Source: Streptomyces zhihengii
Lineage (GTDB): Bacteria > Actinomycetota > Actinomycetes > Streptomycetales > Streptomycetaceae
DNA: 64,000 nt
Assembly (NCBI RefSeq): GCF_016919245.1
Contig: NZ_JAFEJA010000001.1
Coordinates: 4,020,001-4,084,000 of the forward strand
Direction: 5' to 3'
Under the pieces are notes generated by a model, which saw only the letters and a program-made list of their open reading frames with translations, was not told the DNA's origin and did no database searches. The position numbers were made by a program, and so were the translations under genes. Below, piece after piece: positions 52,099-60,263 of the stretch (the first letter of the stretch is position 1; each line of letters opens with the position of its first letter).

Positions 52099-53499
52099 TC
52101 ACGCCCAGGTGATCAGCCGCTTGGGCTGCTCCAGGACCGCCGCCACATCGGCGAGGACCTTGGAGCCCAGCTCGCCGTCGACCAGGCGGTGGTCGAAGGA
52201 GAGCGCGAGCGTGGTGACCTGCCGCGGCTTGACCTTGCCCTTGTGGACCCACGGCTGGAGCTTGATCGCACCGACCGCGAGGATGGCGGACTCGCCCGGG
52301 TTGAGGATGGGCGTGCCCGTGTCGACGCCGAAGACGCCGACATTGGTGATGGTCACCGTGCCGCCCTGCATCGCCGCCGGGGTGGTCTTGCCCTCGCGGG
52401 CGGTGGCGACCAGGTCGCCGAGCGCGGCGGCCAGTTCGGGCAGGGTCTTGTCGTGCGCGTCCTTGATGTTCGGCACGATCAGACCGCGCGGGGTGGCCGC
52501 GGCGATGCCCAGGTTCACATAGTGCTTCTGGACGATCTCCTGGGCGGCCTCGTCCCAGGACGCGTTGATCCCCGGGTTGCGCTTGATGGCGACCAGCAGG
52601 GCCTTGGCGATCAGCAGCAGCGGGTTGACCCGCAGCCCCGCCATGTCCTTGTCGGCCTTCAGCTCCTCGACGAGCTTCATGGTGCGGGTCACGTCGAGGG
52701 TGACGAACTCGGTGACGTGCGGCGCGGTGAACGCGCTGCCCACCATCGCCGCCGCCGTCGCCTTGCGCACGCCCTTGATCGGGACGCGGGTCTCGCGGGC
52801 GCCGGGCGCGACGGGCTCGGCCGCCACCGCCACCGGCACCGCGGCGGGCGCGGGCTCCGCGGCCGCCGGCGCGGGAGCCGGGGCCGCCGCTGCGTGGACG
52901 TCCTCCCGGGTGATGATCCCGTCGGGACCGGTCGGCGTCACCGTGGCCAGGTCGATGCCCAGGTCCTTGGCGAGCTTGCGGACCGGCGGCTTCGCCAGCG
53001 GACGGGTGTCCGCCGCGGTGCCGTGGCCGTTCATCTCGGCCTGGATCGCGACGGCGGCCTGCTCCGGCACGGCGGCCGTCTGCTTGCGCGGCCGGCGCTT
53101 GGTGGAGGACTCGGCGACGCCGTAGCCGACGAGCACGGGCTGACGGCCCTTCGGCTTCTCCTCCTCCTCGACGGCGGGCGCGGGCTCCGCGGCGGCCACG
53201 GGCTCGGGGGCCGGGGCCTGGTCGGCGGGGGCCGACCCGGGCGCCACGTCGATCGTGATGATCGACGTGCCGACGTCCACGGTGGTCCCCTCCTCGAAGC
53301 GGAGCTCGTGGACGACGCCGTCGTACGGGATCGGCAGCTCGACGGCCGCCTTCGCCGTCTCGACCTCGCACACGACCTGGCCGTCGGTGACGGTGTCACC
53401 GGGCTGGACGTACCACTTGAGGATCTCGGCCTCGGTGAGTCCCTCGCCCACGTCGGGCATCTTGAACTCGCGGAAACGCAGGGAAGTGTCTGCGGTCAT
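52099..53499 (-). CDS. bkdC: Branched-chain 2-oxoacid dehydrogenase E2 (dihydrolipoyl acyltransferase)
   Basis: A 466-residue E2. The lipoyl domain (about 8-85) has VGEGLTEAEILKWYVQPGD and the lipoylated Lys50 in EVETAKAAVELP. An Ala/Pro/Glu linker follows, then a peripheral-subunit-binding domain (KPPVRKLAKDLGIDLATVTPTGPDGIITREDV). The catalytic domain has LSFDHRLVDGELGSKVL (HRxxDG). It transfers the acyl group to CoA, giving isobutyryl-, isovaleryl- or 2-methylbutyryl-CoA in bkd systems and so starter units for branched fatty acids and polyketides. A GTG at 53505 is an alternative start. It is last in the operon, before parS. Confidence 0.92.
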   Translation of the reverse strand: MTADTSLRFREFKMPDVGEGLTEAEILKWYVQPGDTVTDGQVVCEVETAKAAVELPIPYDGVVHELRFEEGTTVDVGTSIITIDVAPGSAPADQAPAPEPVAAAEPAPAVEEEEKPKGRQPVLVGYGVAESSTKRRPRKQTAAVPEQAAVAIQAEMNGHGTAADTRPLAKPPVRKLAKDLGIDLATVTPTGPDGIITREDVHAAAAPAPAPAAAEPAPAAVPVAVAAEPVAPGARETRVPIKGVRKATAAAMVGSAFTAPHVTEFVTLDVTRTMKLVEELKADKDMAGLRVNPLLLIAKALLVAIKRNPGINASWDEAAQEIVQKHYVNLGIAAATPRGLIVPNIKDAHDKTLPELAAALGDLVATAREGKTTPAAMQGGTVTITNVGVFGVDTGTPILNPGESAILAVGAIKLQPWVHKGKVKPRQVTTLALSFDHRLVDGELGSKVLADVAAVLEQPKRLITWA

Positions 53500-53513
53500 G
53501 GTCACGGCACCCC

Positions 53514-54494
53514 TCAGTACGCGAGCGAGCGGTCGACGGCGTCCAGCACCCGGTCCAGTCCCGGAAGGTACTCCTCCTCCAGGCGGGCCGGCGGGTACGG
53601 GGCATGGAATCCGCCGACCCTGAGCACCGGGGCCTCCAGGTGGTAGAAGCAGCGCTCGGTGATGCGCGCCGCGACCTCCGCACCGGAGCCGTAGAAGACC
53701 GGGGCCTCGTGCACCACGACCAGCCGCCGGGTCTTCTCGACCGAGGTCTGGATGGTGTCGAAGTCGATCGGCGACATCGACCGGAGGTCCACGACCTCGA
53801 TCGACTTGCCCTCCTCCTGGGCGGCCGCGGCGGCCTCCAGGCAGACCTTCACCATCGGGCCGTAGGCCGCCAGGGTGAGGTCGGCGCCCTCCCGGGCGAC
53901 GCGCGCCGTGTGCAGGGGGCCGGGGATGGCCTCGGTGTCGACCTCGCCCTTGTCCCAGTAGCGGCGCTTCGGCTCGAAGAAGATCACCGGGTCGTCGCTC
54001 TGGATGGCCTGCTGGAGCATCCAGTAGGCGTCGGAGGCGTTGGAGGGGGAGACCACCTTGAGGCCCGCGACATGCGCGAAGAGCGCCTCGGGGGACTCGG
54101 AGTGGTGCTCGACCGCGCCGATGCCGCCGCCGTAGGGGATGCGCACGACGACGGGCAGCTTGATCTTGCCGAGCGCCCTGGCGTGCATCTTGGCGAGCTG
54201 GGTGACGATCTGGTCGTACGCCGGGAAGACGAACCCGTCGAACTGGATCTCCACCACGGGCCGGTAGCCGCGCAGCGCCAGACCGATCGCGGTGCCGACG
54301 ATGCCGGACTCGGCCAGCGGGGTGTCGATGACCCGGTCCTCGCCGAAGTCCTTCTGGAGGCCGTCGGTGATACGGAAGACGCCGCCGAGCTTGCCGACGT
54401 CCTCACCCATGATCAGGACCTTGGGGTCCGTCTCCAGGGCCTTGCGCAGCGACTCGTTGAGCGCCTTGGCGAGAGGGAGTTTCTGTGCGGCCAT
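53514..54494 (-). CDS. bkdB: Branched-chain 2-oxoacid dehydrogenase E1 beta
   Basis: A 326-residue transketolase-like subunit. LIMGEDVGKLGGVFRITDGLQKDFGEDRVIDTPLAESGIVGTAIGLALRGYRPVVEIQFDGF and PYGGGIGAVEHHSESPEALFAHVAGLKVVSPS are characteristic of E1 beta. It forms the alpha2-beta2 thiamine-diphosphate decarboxylase with the upstream alpha subunit. The gap to bkdA is only 3 bases and to bkdC about 14, so the three form one operon. Confidence 0.95.
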   Translation of the reverse strand: MAAQKLPLAKALNESLRKALETDPKVLIMGEDVGKLGGVFRITDGLQKDFGEDRVIDTPLAESGIVGTAIGLALRGYRPVVEIQFDGFVFPAYDQIVTQLAKMHARALGKIKLPVVVRIPYGGGIGAVEHHSESPEALFAHVAGLKVVSPSNASDAYWMLQQAIQSDDPVIFFEPKRRYWDKGEVDTEAIPGPLHTARVAREGADLTLAAYGPMVKVCLEAAAAAQEEGKSIEVVDLRSMSPIDFDTIQTSVEKTRRLVVVHEAPVFYGSGAEVAARITERCFYHLEAPVLRVGGFHAPYPPARLEEEYLPGLDRVLDAVDRSLAY

Positions 54495-54497
54495 GGC

Positions 54498-55646
54498 TTA
54501 CTTGCCCTCCTCGGCGAACGACGCCTGGTAGGCGGCGAACTCGGCGCGCTCCTCGTCGACGAGCGCGTGGCCGTCGGCGTAGATGTGGTCGAACATCGCC
54601 ATGTCCTCGGGGTCGGGCATGGCCCGCACGGCCTCGCGCACGCGCTTGGCGAGGGCGTCGCTCTCCTCGTCCAGGGCGGTGAAGAAGGCGGCGTCCGCGT
54701 GGCCCTCGTTCTCCAGGTAGGTGCGCAGGCGCTGGATCGGGTCCTTCGCCTCCCACGCCTGCCGCTCGTCGTCGTGGCGGTACTTGGTGGGGTCGTCCGA
54801 GGTGGTGTGGGCGCCCATCCGGTAGGTGAACGCCTCGACCAGGGTCGGGCCCTCGCCGCGGCGGGCGCGCTCCAGCGCCGACCGGGTCACGGCCAGGCAG
54901 GCGAGCACGTCGTTGCCGTCGACGCGGACGCCGGGGAAGCCGAAGCCCTGCGCGCGCTGGTAGAGCGGCACCCGGGTCTGCTTCTCGGTGGGCTCGGAGA
55001 TCGCCCACTGGTTGTTCTGGCAGAAGAACACGACCGGGGCGTTGTAGACCGCGGAGAAGGTGAAGGACTCGGCCACGTCGCCCTGGCTGGAGGCGCCGTC
55101 GCCGAAGTACGCGATCACGGCGGAGTCCGCGCCGTCCTTGGCCACGCCCATCGCGTAGCCGGTGGCGTGCAGCGTCTGCGAGCCGATGACGATCGTGTAC
55201 AGGTGGAAGTTGTTGGTGCTCGGGTCCCAGCCGCCGTGGTTCACGCCGCGGAACATGCCGAGCAGGTTCGTCGGGTCGACCCCGCGGCACCAGGCGACGC
55301 CGTGCTCGCGGTAGGTCGGGAAGACGTAGTCGTCGTCGCGCAGGGCGCGTCCCGAGCCGATCTGGGCGGCCTCCTGGCCGAGCAGCGAGGCCCACAGGCC
55401 GAGTTCGCCCTGGCGCTGGAGGGCGGTGGCCTCCCCGTCGAAGCGGCGGGTCAGCACCATGTCCCGGTACAGCCCGCGCAGCTCGTCCGCGCTCAGGTCG
55501 ATGGCGTATTCCGGATGCTCGACGCGGACGCCCTCGGGCGTCAGCAGCTGTACGAGCTGGGGCTCGGAACTCTGTGGCTTTCCGGCTGCGCTTGCGCGCT
55601 TGCTGCTGCGTCGCGGTTTGCGCGCGGCAGTGCTCTCCACGGTCAC
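54498..55646 (-). CDS. bkdA: Branched-chain 2-oxoacid dehydrogenase E1 alpha
   Basis: A 382-residue subunit with the thiamine-diphosphate motif GDGASSQGDVAESFTFSAVYNAPVVFFCQNN (GDG...NN) and the phosphorylation-loop region TYRMGAHTTSDDPTKYR. A basic, Ala/Ser/Lys-rich N-terminus (about 1-30) precedes the fold. GTG 55646 has GGAGGA eight bases upstream. It is the first gene of the bkd operon; the promoter lies in the shared region with the divergent response-regulator gene. Substrate preference for branched-chain oxoacids over pyruvate is inferred from the gene set and synteny. Confidence 0.92.
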   Translation of the reverse strand: MTVESTAARKPRRSSKRASAAGKPQSSEPQLVQLLTPEGVRVEHPEYAIDLSADELRGLYRDMVLTRRFDGEATALQRQGELGLWASLLGQEAAQIGSGRALRDDDYVFPTYREHGVAWCRGVDPTNLLGMFRGVNHGGWDPSTNNFHLYTIVIGSQTLHATGYAMGVAKDGADSAVIAYFGDGASSQGDVAESFTFSAVYNAPVVFFCQNNQWAISEPTEKQTRVPLYQRAQGFGFPGVRVDGNDVLACLAVTRSALERARRGEGPTLVEAFTYRMGAHTTSDDPTKYRHDDERQAWEAKDPIQRLRTYLENEGHADAAFFTALDEESDALAKRVREAVRAMPDPEDMAMFDHIYADGHALVDEERAEFAAYQASFAEEGK

Positions 55647-55844
55647 GTGCGTGCTCCTCCGTCGGTCCGGCCCCCGGGGTCCGCCGGTGAGGCCAGTGCG
55701 GCTCGCCCGATGTCCGGTCCGCGCACGGGGTGTGTGCGGCAGGCCGGACGTCAGGCGTGACAGGTGCCCCGGCGAACACCCTGTCATAGGCACGTTACCC
55801 AGTGGGGAGCATTACTGCGAAACCCCATTTGACCTGCGATTTTG

Positions 55845-55858
55845 CTTGGATTTCCAAG
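55845..55858. promoter_or_regulatory. Palindrome CTTGGATTTCCAAG in the bkdA/response-regulator divergent region
   Basis: Six-bp arms CTTGGA/TCCAAG pair perfectly around TT, and the flanks (ATTT.. and ..AAAT) extend the symmetry. It is in the most AT-rich part of the 310-base spacer, 199 bases from bkdA and 99 from the regulator start. An Lrp- or LuxR-type site is conceivable. Confidence 0.45.
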
Positions 55859-55956
55859 TAAATCGAGAGATAGGGGAACAACCACTGGTCACAGCCCTGC
55901 GGGCCGCCGGAACAGGGGGCACGTTATATGGCGCACCCCGGGCACGGGAAGAGTCG

Positions 55957-56646
55957 ATGTGTGAGACTGCCCGCGTGCGCGAAGAAGGAAAAATCACCGT
56001 ATTCCTGGTCGACGACCACGAGGTAGTGCGCCGCGGCGTCCATGAGCTGCTCTCCGGGGAGGCCGACATCGAGGTCGTCGGCGAGGCGGGTACGGCGGCA
56101 GACGCCCTGGTCAGGATCGTGGCGACCGCCCCGGACGTGGCCGTCCTCGACGTCCGGCTGCCCGACGGGAGCGGGGTGGAGGTGTGCCGCGAGATCCGTT
56201 CGCAGAACGAGAACATCGCGTGCCTGATGCTCACCTCCTTCGCCGACGACGAGGCGCTCTTCGACGCGATCATGGCGGGTGCCTCGGGCTACGTCCTGAA
56301 GGCGATCCGGGGCAACGAGCTGCTGACCGCGGTACGGGACGTCGCCGCCGGCAGGTCGCTGCTGGACCCGGTGGCCACCGCGCGTGTCCTGGAGCGCCTG
56401 CGGGACGGCAACAAGCCCCGCGGCGACGACCTCCTGGCCCATCTGACCGACCAGGAGCGGCGGATCCTGGACCTGATCGGCGAGGGGCTGACGAACCGGG
56501 CCATCGGCGAGCGGCTGCATCTCGCCGAGAAGACCATCAAGAACTACGTCTCCAGCCTGCTCTCCAAGCTGGGCATGGAGCGCCGCTCGCAGGCGGCGGC
56601 CTATGTGGCGCGACGCCAGGTGGAGCGCGAGCGCGACGGGGCCTGA
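55957..56646 (+). CDS. Orphan NarL/FixJ response regulator (DevR-like)
   Basis: A 229-residue regulator. A receiver domain (about 12-130) has acidic LVDDHE, phospho-acceptor Asp65 in VAVLDVRLPDGSG, and Lys about 117 in GASGYVLKAI. A LuxR-type helix-turn-helix follows (about 160-220: HLTDQERRILDLIGEGLTNRAIGERLHLAEKTIKNYVSSLLSKLGMERRSQAAAYVAR). No histidine kinase gene is adjacent. By position and sequence it resembles the S. coelicolor SCO3818 orphan regulator and the DevR/DosR family of dormancy and hypoxia regulators. ATG 55957 follows GGGAAGAG. Confidence 0.9.
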   Translation: MCETARVREEGKITVFLVDDHEVVRRGVHELLSGEADIEVVGEAGTAADALVRIVATAPDVAVLDVRLPDGSGVEVCREIRSQNENIACLMLTSFADDEALFDAIMAGASGYVLKAIRGNELLTAVRDVAAGRSLLDPVATARVLERLRDGNKPRGDDLLAHLTDQERRILDLIGEGLTNRAIGERLHLAEKTIKNYVSSLLSKLGMERRSQAAAYVARRQVERERDGA

Positions 56647-56937
56647 GCGGCGGGGCGGGGCGGGGCCCGAGCACCGGGCCGCGGCGGGGGCCGGCGCGGG
56701 GCGGCGAAGGCCTGAACACCGGGCGCGAGGGGCTGACGCGGGGCGGCGACGGGGCCCGGCGCGGGGGCCGCGAGGGCCCGGCGTCAGCGGAGGCACCCCG
56801 CGCGGCATCACCCGTTCGGGCGGCGCGCGGCGGCCCCGCGCACGCCGCCGGGAGCGGTGTGCGGGACTTTCGGCCCGGCCGGGATCGGGTCGGGATGCCC
56901 TTCTGCCGACCCCTCCCGGTGGCGGACAGTGGAGGTC

Positions 56938-57339
56938 ATGTCCACCGACGAACGCCGTGCCATCGAGCTGCTCACCCGGGTCTGCTACGGGCGACTGGCC
57001 ACCAGCATGCGCGCGATGCCCTTCGTCGCGCCCGCCCGCCACATCGTGGCCGGCGGCACCGTGCTGCTGCGTATGCACGGCGGATTCGACTACCACCACG
57101 CCTGCAACGGCAGCGTGGTGGCCTACGGGGCCGACAATCTGAACACCGGCGCGGCGGCCCTCTGGTCGGTGCAGTTCACCGGTACCGCCCGGATCGCGGA
57201 GCCGACCGAGGAGCAGGTGCGGGAGTTCGGCGCCCGCCCGCACCGGATCGACGGCCAGGACTTCCGGCCGGTCTACCTCCGCATCGACCCGCACTTCGTG
57301 ACCGTGCACACCATGGACTATTTCGAAGAGCATCCATGA
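56938..57339 (+). CDS. PNPOx-fold flavin/F420-binding protein
   Basis: A 133-residue split-barrel protein: STDERRAIELLTRVCYGRLATSMRAMPFVAPARHIVAGGTVLLRMHGGFDY, with DNLNTGAAALWSVQFTGTARI and a DYFEEHP end. The fold fits the pyridoxamine 5'-phosphate oxidase-like family, which binds FMN or F420; many actinobacterial members are dormancy-associated. GTGGAGGTC precedes the ATG. It sits next to the orphan DevR-like regulator, as in DosR-type regulons, so control by that regulator is plausible. The 290-base spacer before it is G-rich with repeated GGCGGGG and no gene. Confidence 0.82.
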   Translation: MSTDERRAIELLTRVCYGRLATSMRAMPFVAPARHIVAGGTVLLRMHGGFDYHHACNGSVVAYGADNLNTGAAALWSVQFTGTARIAEPTEEQVREFGARPHRIDGQDFRPVYLRIDPHFVTVHTMDYFEEHP

Positions 57340-57369
57340 CGACACGCTGAGTGATCTAACATCTGACAG

Positions 57370-58383
57370 GTGCCGCGCTCATCTGTTAATGATCCGCCCC
57401 TTGTTCCGCTGCTGCGTCGCTACCCGGACGTGGGCGAACCGCTTTCCTGCCGTCCGGTCGCCCTGGGGCTCCTGAACCGCGGTTACCGCCTCGCCACCAC
57501 CCGCGGGGCCTACTTCCTCAAGCACCATCTCGACGGCGACCACGACGCCATCGCCCGCCAGCACCGGGCCACCCGCCGCCTCCACGCCCTCGGGGTGCCC
57601 GTCGCCCCGCCGGTGGAGGACACCGCCGGGTCGACCGTCGCCGTCATCGGCGGCCGCTGCTACGCGCTCCACCCGTGGATCGACGGTCGCCACCGCGACG
57701 GGGCACAGCTCACCGCCGGCCAGTCCCGGCGCCTCGGCTCGCTGCTCGGCACGGTGCACACCCGCCTCGCCCAGGTCATGGACCCGGCCGAGCGGCCCGA
57801 GGGCCCCGACGCGTACGCCGGCGCGGATCCCGAGGAGACCTTCACCCTGATCGAGTCCCTGCTGCGGCTGGCCCGCGCCGCCAGGCCCCGCGACTCCTTC
57901 GACACCCTCGCCGAGCACCGGCTGCTGCAACGCCGCGCCCTGCTGGAGGAACACGCGGACCGGCGCCCGCCACCGGGCCGGGCGGGCGGCTGGGTGCACG
58001 GCGACTTCCACCCGCTGAACCTGCTCTACCGGGGCGCGGAACCGGCCGCGATCGTCGACTGGGACCGGCTCGGCGTGCAGCCCCGGGCGGAGGAGGCGGT
58101 GCGGGCGGCGGCCATCTTCTTCGTCCAGCCCGCGGGGCAGCTCGACCTGCCGAAGGTGCGGGCCTACGCGCGGGCCTACCGCCGGGCGGCCGGAGCGGAC
58201 GCGGCGGAGATGGCCGCCGCGGCCCACCGGGTGTGGTGGGAACGCCTCAACGACTTCTGGATACTGCGCTGGCGCTACGAGCTCGACGACCGAAGGGCCG
58301 ACCCGCAGTTTCCCGCGGTGTCGGCCCTGGTGGTCTGGTGGACCCGCGAGTACGACGCCGTGCGCGACGCGTTCGCGGGCTGA
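57370..58383 (+). CDS. APH-fold phosphotransferase family protein
   Basis: A 337-residue kinase-like protein of the aminoglycoside phosphotransferase/choline kinase fold. The Brenner-type catalytic motif is WVHGDFHPLNLLYRG, followed by the metal-binding AAIVDWDRLGVQPRAEE. The N-lobe has RLATTRGAYFLKHHLDGD. It probably phosphorylates a small molecule such as an amino alcohol or sugar; it lacks features marking a true antibiotic-resistance enzyme. The gene starts GTG 57370, 30 bases after the PNPOx-fold gene. Confidence 0.85.
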   Translation: MPRSSVNDPPLVPLLRRYPDVGEPLSCRPVALGLLNRGYRLATTRGAYFLKHHLDGDHDAIARQHRATRRLHALGVPVAPPVEDTAGSTVAVIGGRCYALHPWIDGRHRDGAQLTAGQSRRLGSLLGTVHTRLAQVMDPAERPEGPDAYAGADPEETFTLIESLLRLARAARPRDSFDTLAEHRLLQRRALLEEHADRRPPPGRAGGWVHGDFHPLNLLYRGAEPAAIVDWDRLGVQPRAEEAVRAAAIFFVQPAGQLDLPKVRAYARAYRRAAGADAAEMAAAAHRVWWERLNDFWILRWRYELDDRRADPQFPAVSALVVWWTREYDAVRDAFAG

Positions 58384-58423
58384 GCGGCCGGCCCTCGGGG
58401 CCGGCGCGGATCCGCGCGGCCGG

Positions 58424-59956
58424 TCAGCCCGCGTCCGGGTCGCCCGACGAGCCGGCGGTGCCGCCCGCCGAACCGCCGCCGGGAGGACCGCTCGTCTCGG
58501 CGGGCGGGTCCGAGGGCTCGGACGGCTGGGAGGTCTCCGGCGGGTCGCTCGGCTCGGTCGGCTTGGTGGCCGTCGGCCTGTCCGAGGGCGAGGGCGTGAT
58601 GCTGGGCGTGAACGACGGCGTCGACGACGGGGTCCAGGACGGCTGGTCGTCACCGCCCGTGCCGGTGCCCGGGTCCTCGGAGGGCTCGGTGGCGTCGTCC
58701 GACGGCTCGGGCGCGTCCTCGCTCTGCGTCGGCGACGGGGAGACGGACGGCTTGTCCGAAGGTGTGCCGCCGGGGCTGCCCGCCCGGTCCAGCGCGAAGG
58801 CGATGCCCGCGACGACCGCGATCACGGCGAGCGCGGCCATCAGCCACATCCTGCCCCGGCCGGACCGCCCGCCGCCGCCGTGGCCGCCGTCGTAGGCGCC
58901 GTCGTGCGGGTTGACCGGGGGCAGGATCGGGCCCTGGGAGGTCTCGCCGTGGACGGGGTGGACGGCGGTCGCGCCGGTCATCCCCGCCGGGGGCGTCCCG
59001 CCGGTGTCGTAGACGTCCACCGGACCGGTGCTCCACACGCCGGTGTGGCCGCCCTGCTGCTGCAGCATCTGCAGGGCGTACTGGACCAGCCCGCGCATCT
59101 CCTCGGCGCTCTGGAAACGGTCGTCCGGGTCCTTGGCGAGCGAGCGCATCACCAGCCCGTCGAGCTCCGGGGGCACCGCGTGGGAGACCTCGGACGGCGG
59201 GACGGGGATGTCCTGGACGTGCTGGTAGACGACCGAGAGCGGCGTCTCACCGGTGAACGGGGGCCGCAGCGCGAGCAGTTCGTAGAGCAGGCAGCCCGTC
59301 GCGTACAGGTCGGACCGGTGGTCGACGGCCTTGCCGAGCGCCTGCTCGGGGGAGAGGTACTGGGGCGTGCCCATGACCATGCCGGTCTGCGTCATGGTCG
59401 ACTGCGCGCCGTGCAGGGCACGGGCGATGCCGAAGTCCATCACCTTCACGGCACCGGAGTTGGTGATGATGACGTTGGCCGGCTTGATGTCACGGTGCAC
59501 GATGCCGTGCTGGTGCGAGTAGGCGAGCGCCTCCAGCACACCGGAGACGATGATCAGCGCCTGCTCGGGCGGCGGCGCCTCGGCGTTGAGCAGCAGATCC
59601 CGGATCGTGCGGCCCTCGACGAGCTCCATCACGATGTAGGGGACGGTCTGGCTGCCGACGACGTCCTCGCCGGAGTCGTAGACGGCGACCACCGCGTGGT
59701 GGTTGAGCCCGGCGACCGACTGGGCCTCACGCGTGAACCGGGCCTTGGACACCGGGTCCTCGGCGAGGTCCGCGCGCAGCAGCTTGACCGCGACGGTACG
59801 GCCGAGCCGTACGTCCTCCGCCGCGAACACCTCGGCCATGCCGCCGCGTCCGAGGCGGTGCGTCAGCCGGTAGCGGCCGTCGCCGACCAGACCGCCGGCG
59901 CCCCAGTTCTCCGACGACTCCGGCACACCGCCGCCTGCTTCGGATTCGGGTGCCAT
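58424..59956 (-). CDS. Transmembrane Ser/Thr protein kinase without PASTA repeats
   Basis: A 510-residue eukaryotic-type kinase. The kinase domain (about 28-285) has LGRGGMAEVFAAED (P-loop), AVKLL, HRDIKPANV, VMDFGIARAL and the activation-loop TMTQTGMVMGTPQYLSPEQA, so it should be active. A juxtamembrane segment precedes one membrane helix (about 370-390, WLMAALAVIAVVAGIAFAL). The external part is only Ser/Pro/Thr/Glu-rich with no sensor domain visible. It is divergent from the second kinase gene. By position it resembles SCO3820/3821-type kinases. Confidence 0.93.
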   Translation of the reverse strand: MAPESEAGGGVPESSENWGAGGLVGDGRYRLTHRLGRGGMAEVFAAEDVRLGRTVAVKLLRADLAEDPVSKARFTREAQSVAGLNHHAVVAVYDSGEDVVGSQTVPYIVMELVEGRTIRDLLLNAEAPPPEQALIIVSGVLEALAYSHQHGIVHRDIKPANVIITNSGAVKVMDFGIARALHGAQSTMTQTGMVMGTPQYLSPEQALGKAVDHRSDLYATGCLLYELLALRPPFTGETPLSVVYQHVQDIPVPPSEVSHAVPPELDGLVMRSLAKDPDDRFQSAEEMRGLVQYALQMLQQQGGHTGVWSTGPVDVYDTGGTPPAGMTGATAVHPVHGETSQGPILPPVNPHDGAYDGGHGGGGRSGRGRMWLMAALAVIAVVAGIAFALDRAGSPGGTPSDKPSVSPSPTQSEDAPEPSDDATEPSEDPGTGTGGDDQPSWTPSSTPSFTPSITPSPSDRPTATKPTEPSDPPETSQPSEPSDPPAETSGPPGGGSAGGTAGSSGDPDAG

Positions 59957-60181
59957 CAGTCCTCGCCGTCGTATCTGTCCGCGTGCGTACCGCGCGCCGC
60001 GGGGTGAGCCATGCCCTCGGGGTCCTGTGTCACGTCACGCTACAGCCTTCACGCGGCCTGCCGGATTCGAAGGAGACCGGCCATCAAACCCGTACGCGCG
60101 CACCCCGCGCAAATTCCATGCTGTTCCTGTAACGCTTCTGGGACGGTTGCTGTGCGTACGGTCACGGAACGGGCACCTGGC

Positions 60182-60210
60182 TTGACGTGTCGGTGCCCTG
60201 GGGCAGACTT
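60182..60210 (+). promoter_or_regulatory. Sigma-HrdB-like promoter of the second kinase gene
   Basis: TTGACG (60182-60187) and CAGACT (60204-60209) are separated by 16 bases. They match the housekeeping -35 and TAGACT-type -10 elements of Streptomyces closely. The predicted start of transcription is about 45 bases before the ATG at 60264. The rest of the 306-base divergent spacer holds no gene. Confidence 0.5.
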
Positions 60211-60263
60211 GGGCCGTAAATCCGGATCGGCCGCGGTCAGCGCGCGCACAGGGGGATGCACGA

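Noticed and set aside
57370..58383. Aminoglycoside resistance gene
   Set aside because: It has the APH fold, but no aminoglycoside-specific features and a housekeeping-like context.
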